Shown here in pieces: positions 6,521 to 6,954 of a stretch of DNA of 6,954 bases. The notes below the pieces were generated by a model. That model was not told the DNA's origin, made no database searches, and was given only the letters and a program-made list of their open reading frames with translations. Every line of letters starts with the position of its first letter. Positions within the stretch are counted from its first letter, which is position 1. Origin of the DNA: Clostridia bacterium (GTDB lineage: Bacteria > Bacillota > Clostridia > Oscillospirales > Acutalibacteraceae). The position numbers were made by a program, and so were the translations under genes. The stretch spans positions 1 to 6,954 of the forward strand of contig JAFOFS010000232.1 of assembly GCA_017387165.1 (NCBI GenBank). The letters are read 5' to 3'.

Positions 6521-6954
6521 ATGGCCGCATCCAAAGAGAACTTCAAGACCATTGCGGAAAACCGCAAGGCGTTCCACGAGTATTTCGTGGAGGAGAGCAT
6601 GGAGGTCGGCATCGAGCTGGTCGGCACCGAGGTCAAATCCCTCCGCAAGGGCGGGGTCAACCTCAAGGACGCCTGGTGCTCCATCGTCGAGGGCGAGCTG
6701 TACGTCAACGGTATGCACATCAGCCCCTACGAGCAGGGCAACATCTTCAACCGCGATCCGCTCCGCGTGCGGCGTCTGCTCGCGCATAAGCGCGAAATTA
6801 TGCGGTTGTACGGTCTGCTGAAGCAGCAGGGTCTGACCCTCATCCCCCTCTCCCTCTATTTTAAAGGCTCCCGTGTCAAGGTGCAGCTCGGTCTTTGCCG
6901 TGGTAAAAAGCTGTACGACAAGCGCGAGGACGCCGCCCGACGCGATCAGAAGCG
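6521..6954 (+). CDS. smpB: SsrA-binding protein SmpB, cut by the window edge
   Basis: SmpB binds tmRNA and delivers it to stalled ribosomes for trans-translation, freeing the ribosome and tagging the unfinished protein. The first 144 codons are present. Family signatures are IAENRKAFHEYFVEE (11-25), GTEVKSLRKGGVNLKDAW (35-52), MHISPYEQGN (65-74), the DPLRVRRLLAHKREI helix (79-93) and the C-terminal RGKKLYDKRED (126-136) just before the tail that enters the empty mRNA channel. Family members are about 150-160 residues, so only about 10 residues and the stop are missing. The ATG at 6521 is 5 bases after the recR stop. Its SD, GGGAGGT (6506-6512), lies inside the last recR codons, pointing to translational coupling. 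smpB directly after recR differs from the common secG-rnr-smpB arrangement. Confidence 0.95.
   Translation, partial: MAASKENFKTIAENRKAFHEYFVEESMEVGIELVGTEVKSLRKGGVNLKDAWCSIVEGELYVNGMHISPYEQGNIFNRDPLRVRRLLAHKREIMRLYGLLKQQGLTLIPLSLYFKGSRVKVQLGLCRGKKLYDKREDAARRDQK

Noticed and set aside
5886..6530. 214-codon minus-strand frame opposite recR
   Set aside because: It is the antisense shadow of recR, and its ends coincide with nothing regulatory.

Overview
The window looks like chromosomal core sequence from a GC-rich member of the Clostridia (Bacillota), plausibly the Oscillospiraceae/Ruminococcaceae group. The evidence is the Firmicute-style cluster of SRP RNA, dnaX, ybaB and recR, strong AAGGAGG-type ribosome binding sites, and sigma-A-like promoters in AT-rich gaps between GC-rich genes. 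The family placement is inference from gene content and style; no marker gene was searched.

Left part, minus strand (1-3117): tyrA (prephenate dehydrogenase, 2144-2983) is followed after 39 bases by a cytoplasmic GH13 alpha-amylase-family enzyme (227-2104). The pair appears to be one transcript starting near 3082 and ending at a hairpin at 155-203. Immediately beyond lies a strong leftward promoter (93-121) preceded by phased A-tracts. Its transcript begins with a leader resembling those of clostridial rRNA operons, so a stable RNA operon probably lies just outside the left edge.

Middle (3030-3720): the acpP promoter and the tyrA promoter face each other and their predicted start sites overlap, with an ACAG-N5-CTGT dyad exactly between them. 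acpP (acyl carrier protein) is a one-gene unit closed by a perfect 14-bp hairpin. The hairpin also serves the convergent small gene at 3430-3606, which encodes a 58-residue single-span membrane protein with unusual Cys/His clusters.

Right part, plus strand (3685-6954): a near-consensus promoter drives a small-type SRP RNA gene (ffs, about 3722-3866). Then come dnaX (DNA polymerase III tau/gamma, TTG start), a ybaB/ebfC-type DNA-binding protein, recR and smpB, which is cut by the right edge. Short gaps (5-35 bases) and SD sequences before each gene indicate one operon combining replication, recombinational repair and ribosome rescue, led by the SRP RNA.

I found no mobile element, CRISPR array, toxin-antitoxin pair, phage gene or defence cluster. 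The window does not appear to contain a new multi-gene system. The points most worth a second look are regulatory (the face-to-face tyrA/acpP promoters, the palindrome inside the ffs promoter, the dnaX start hairpin) and the small Cys/His membrane protein.
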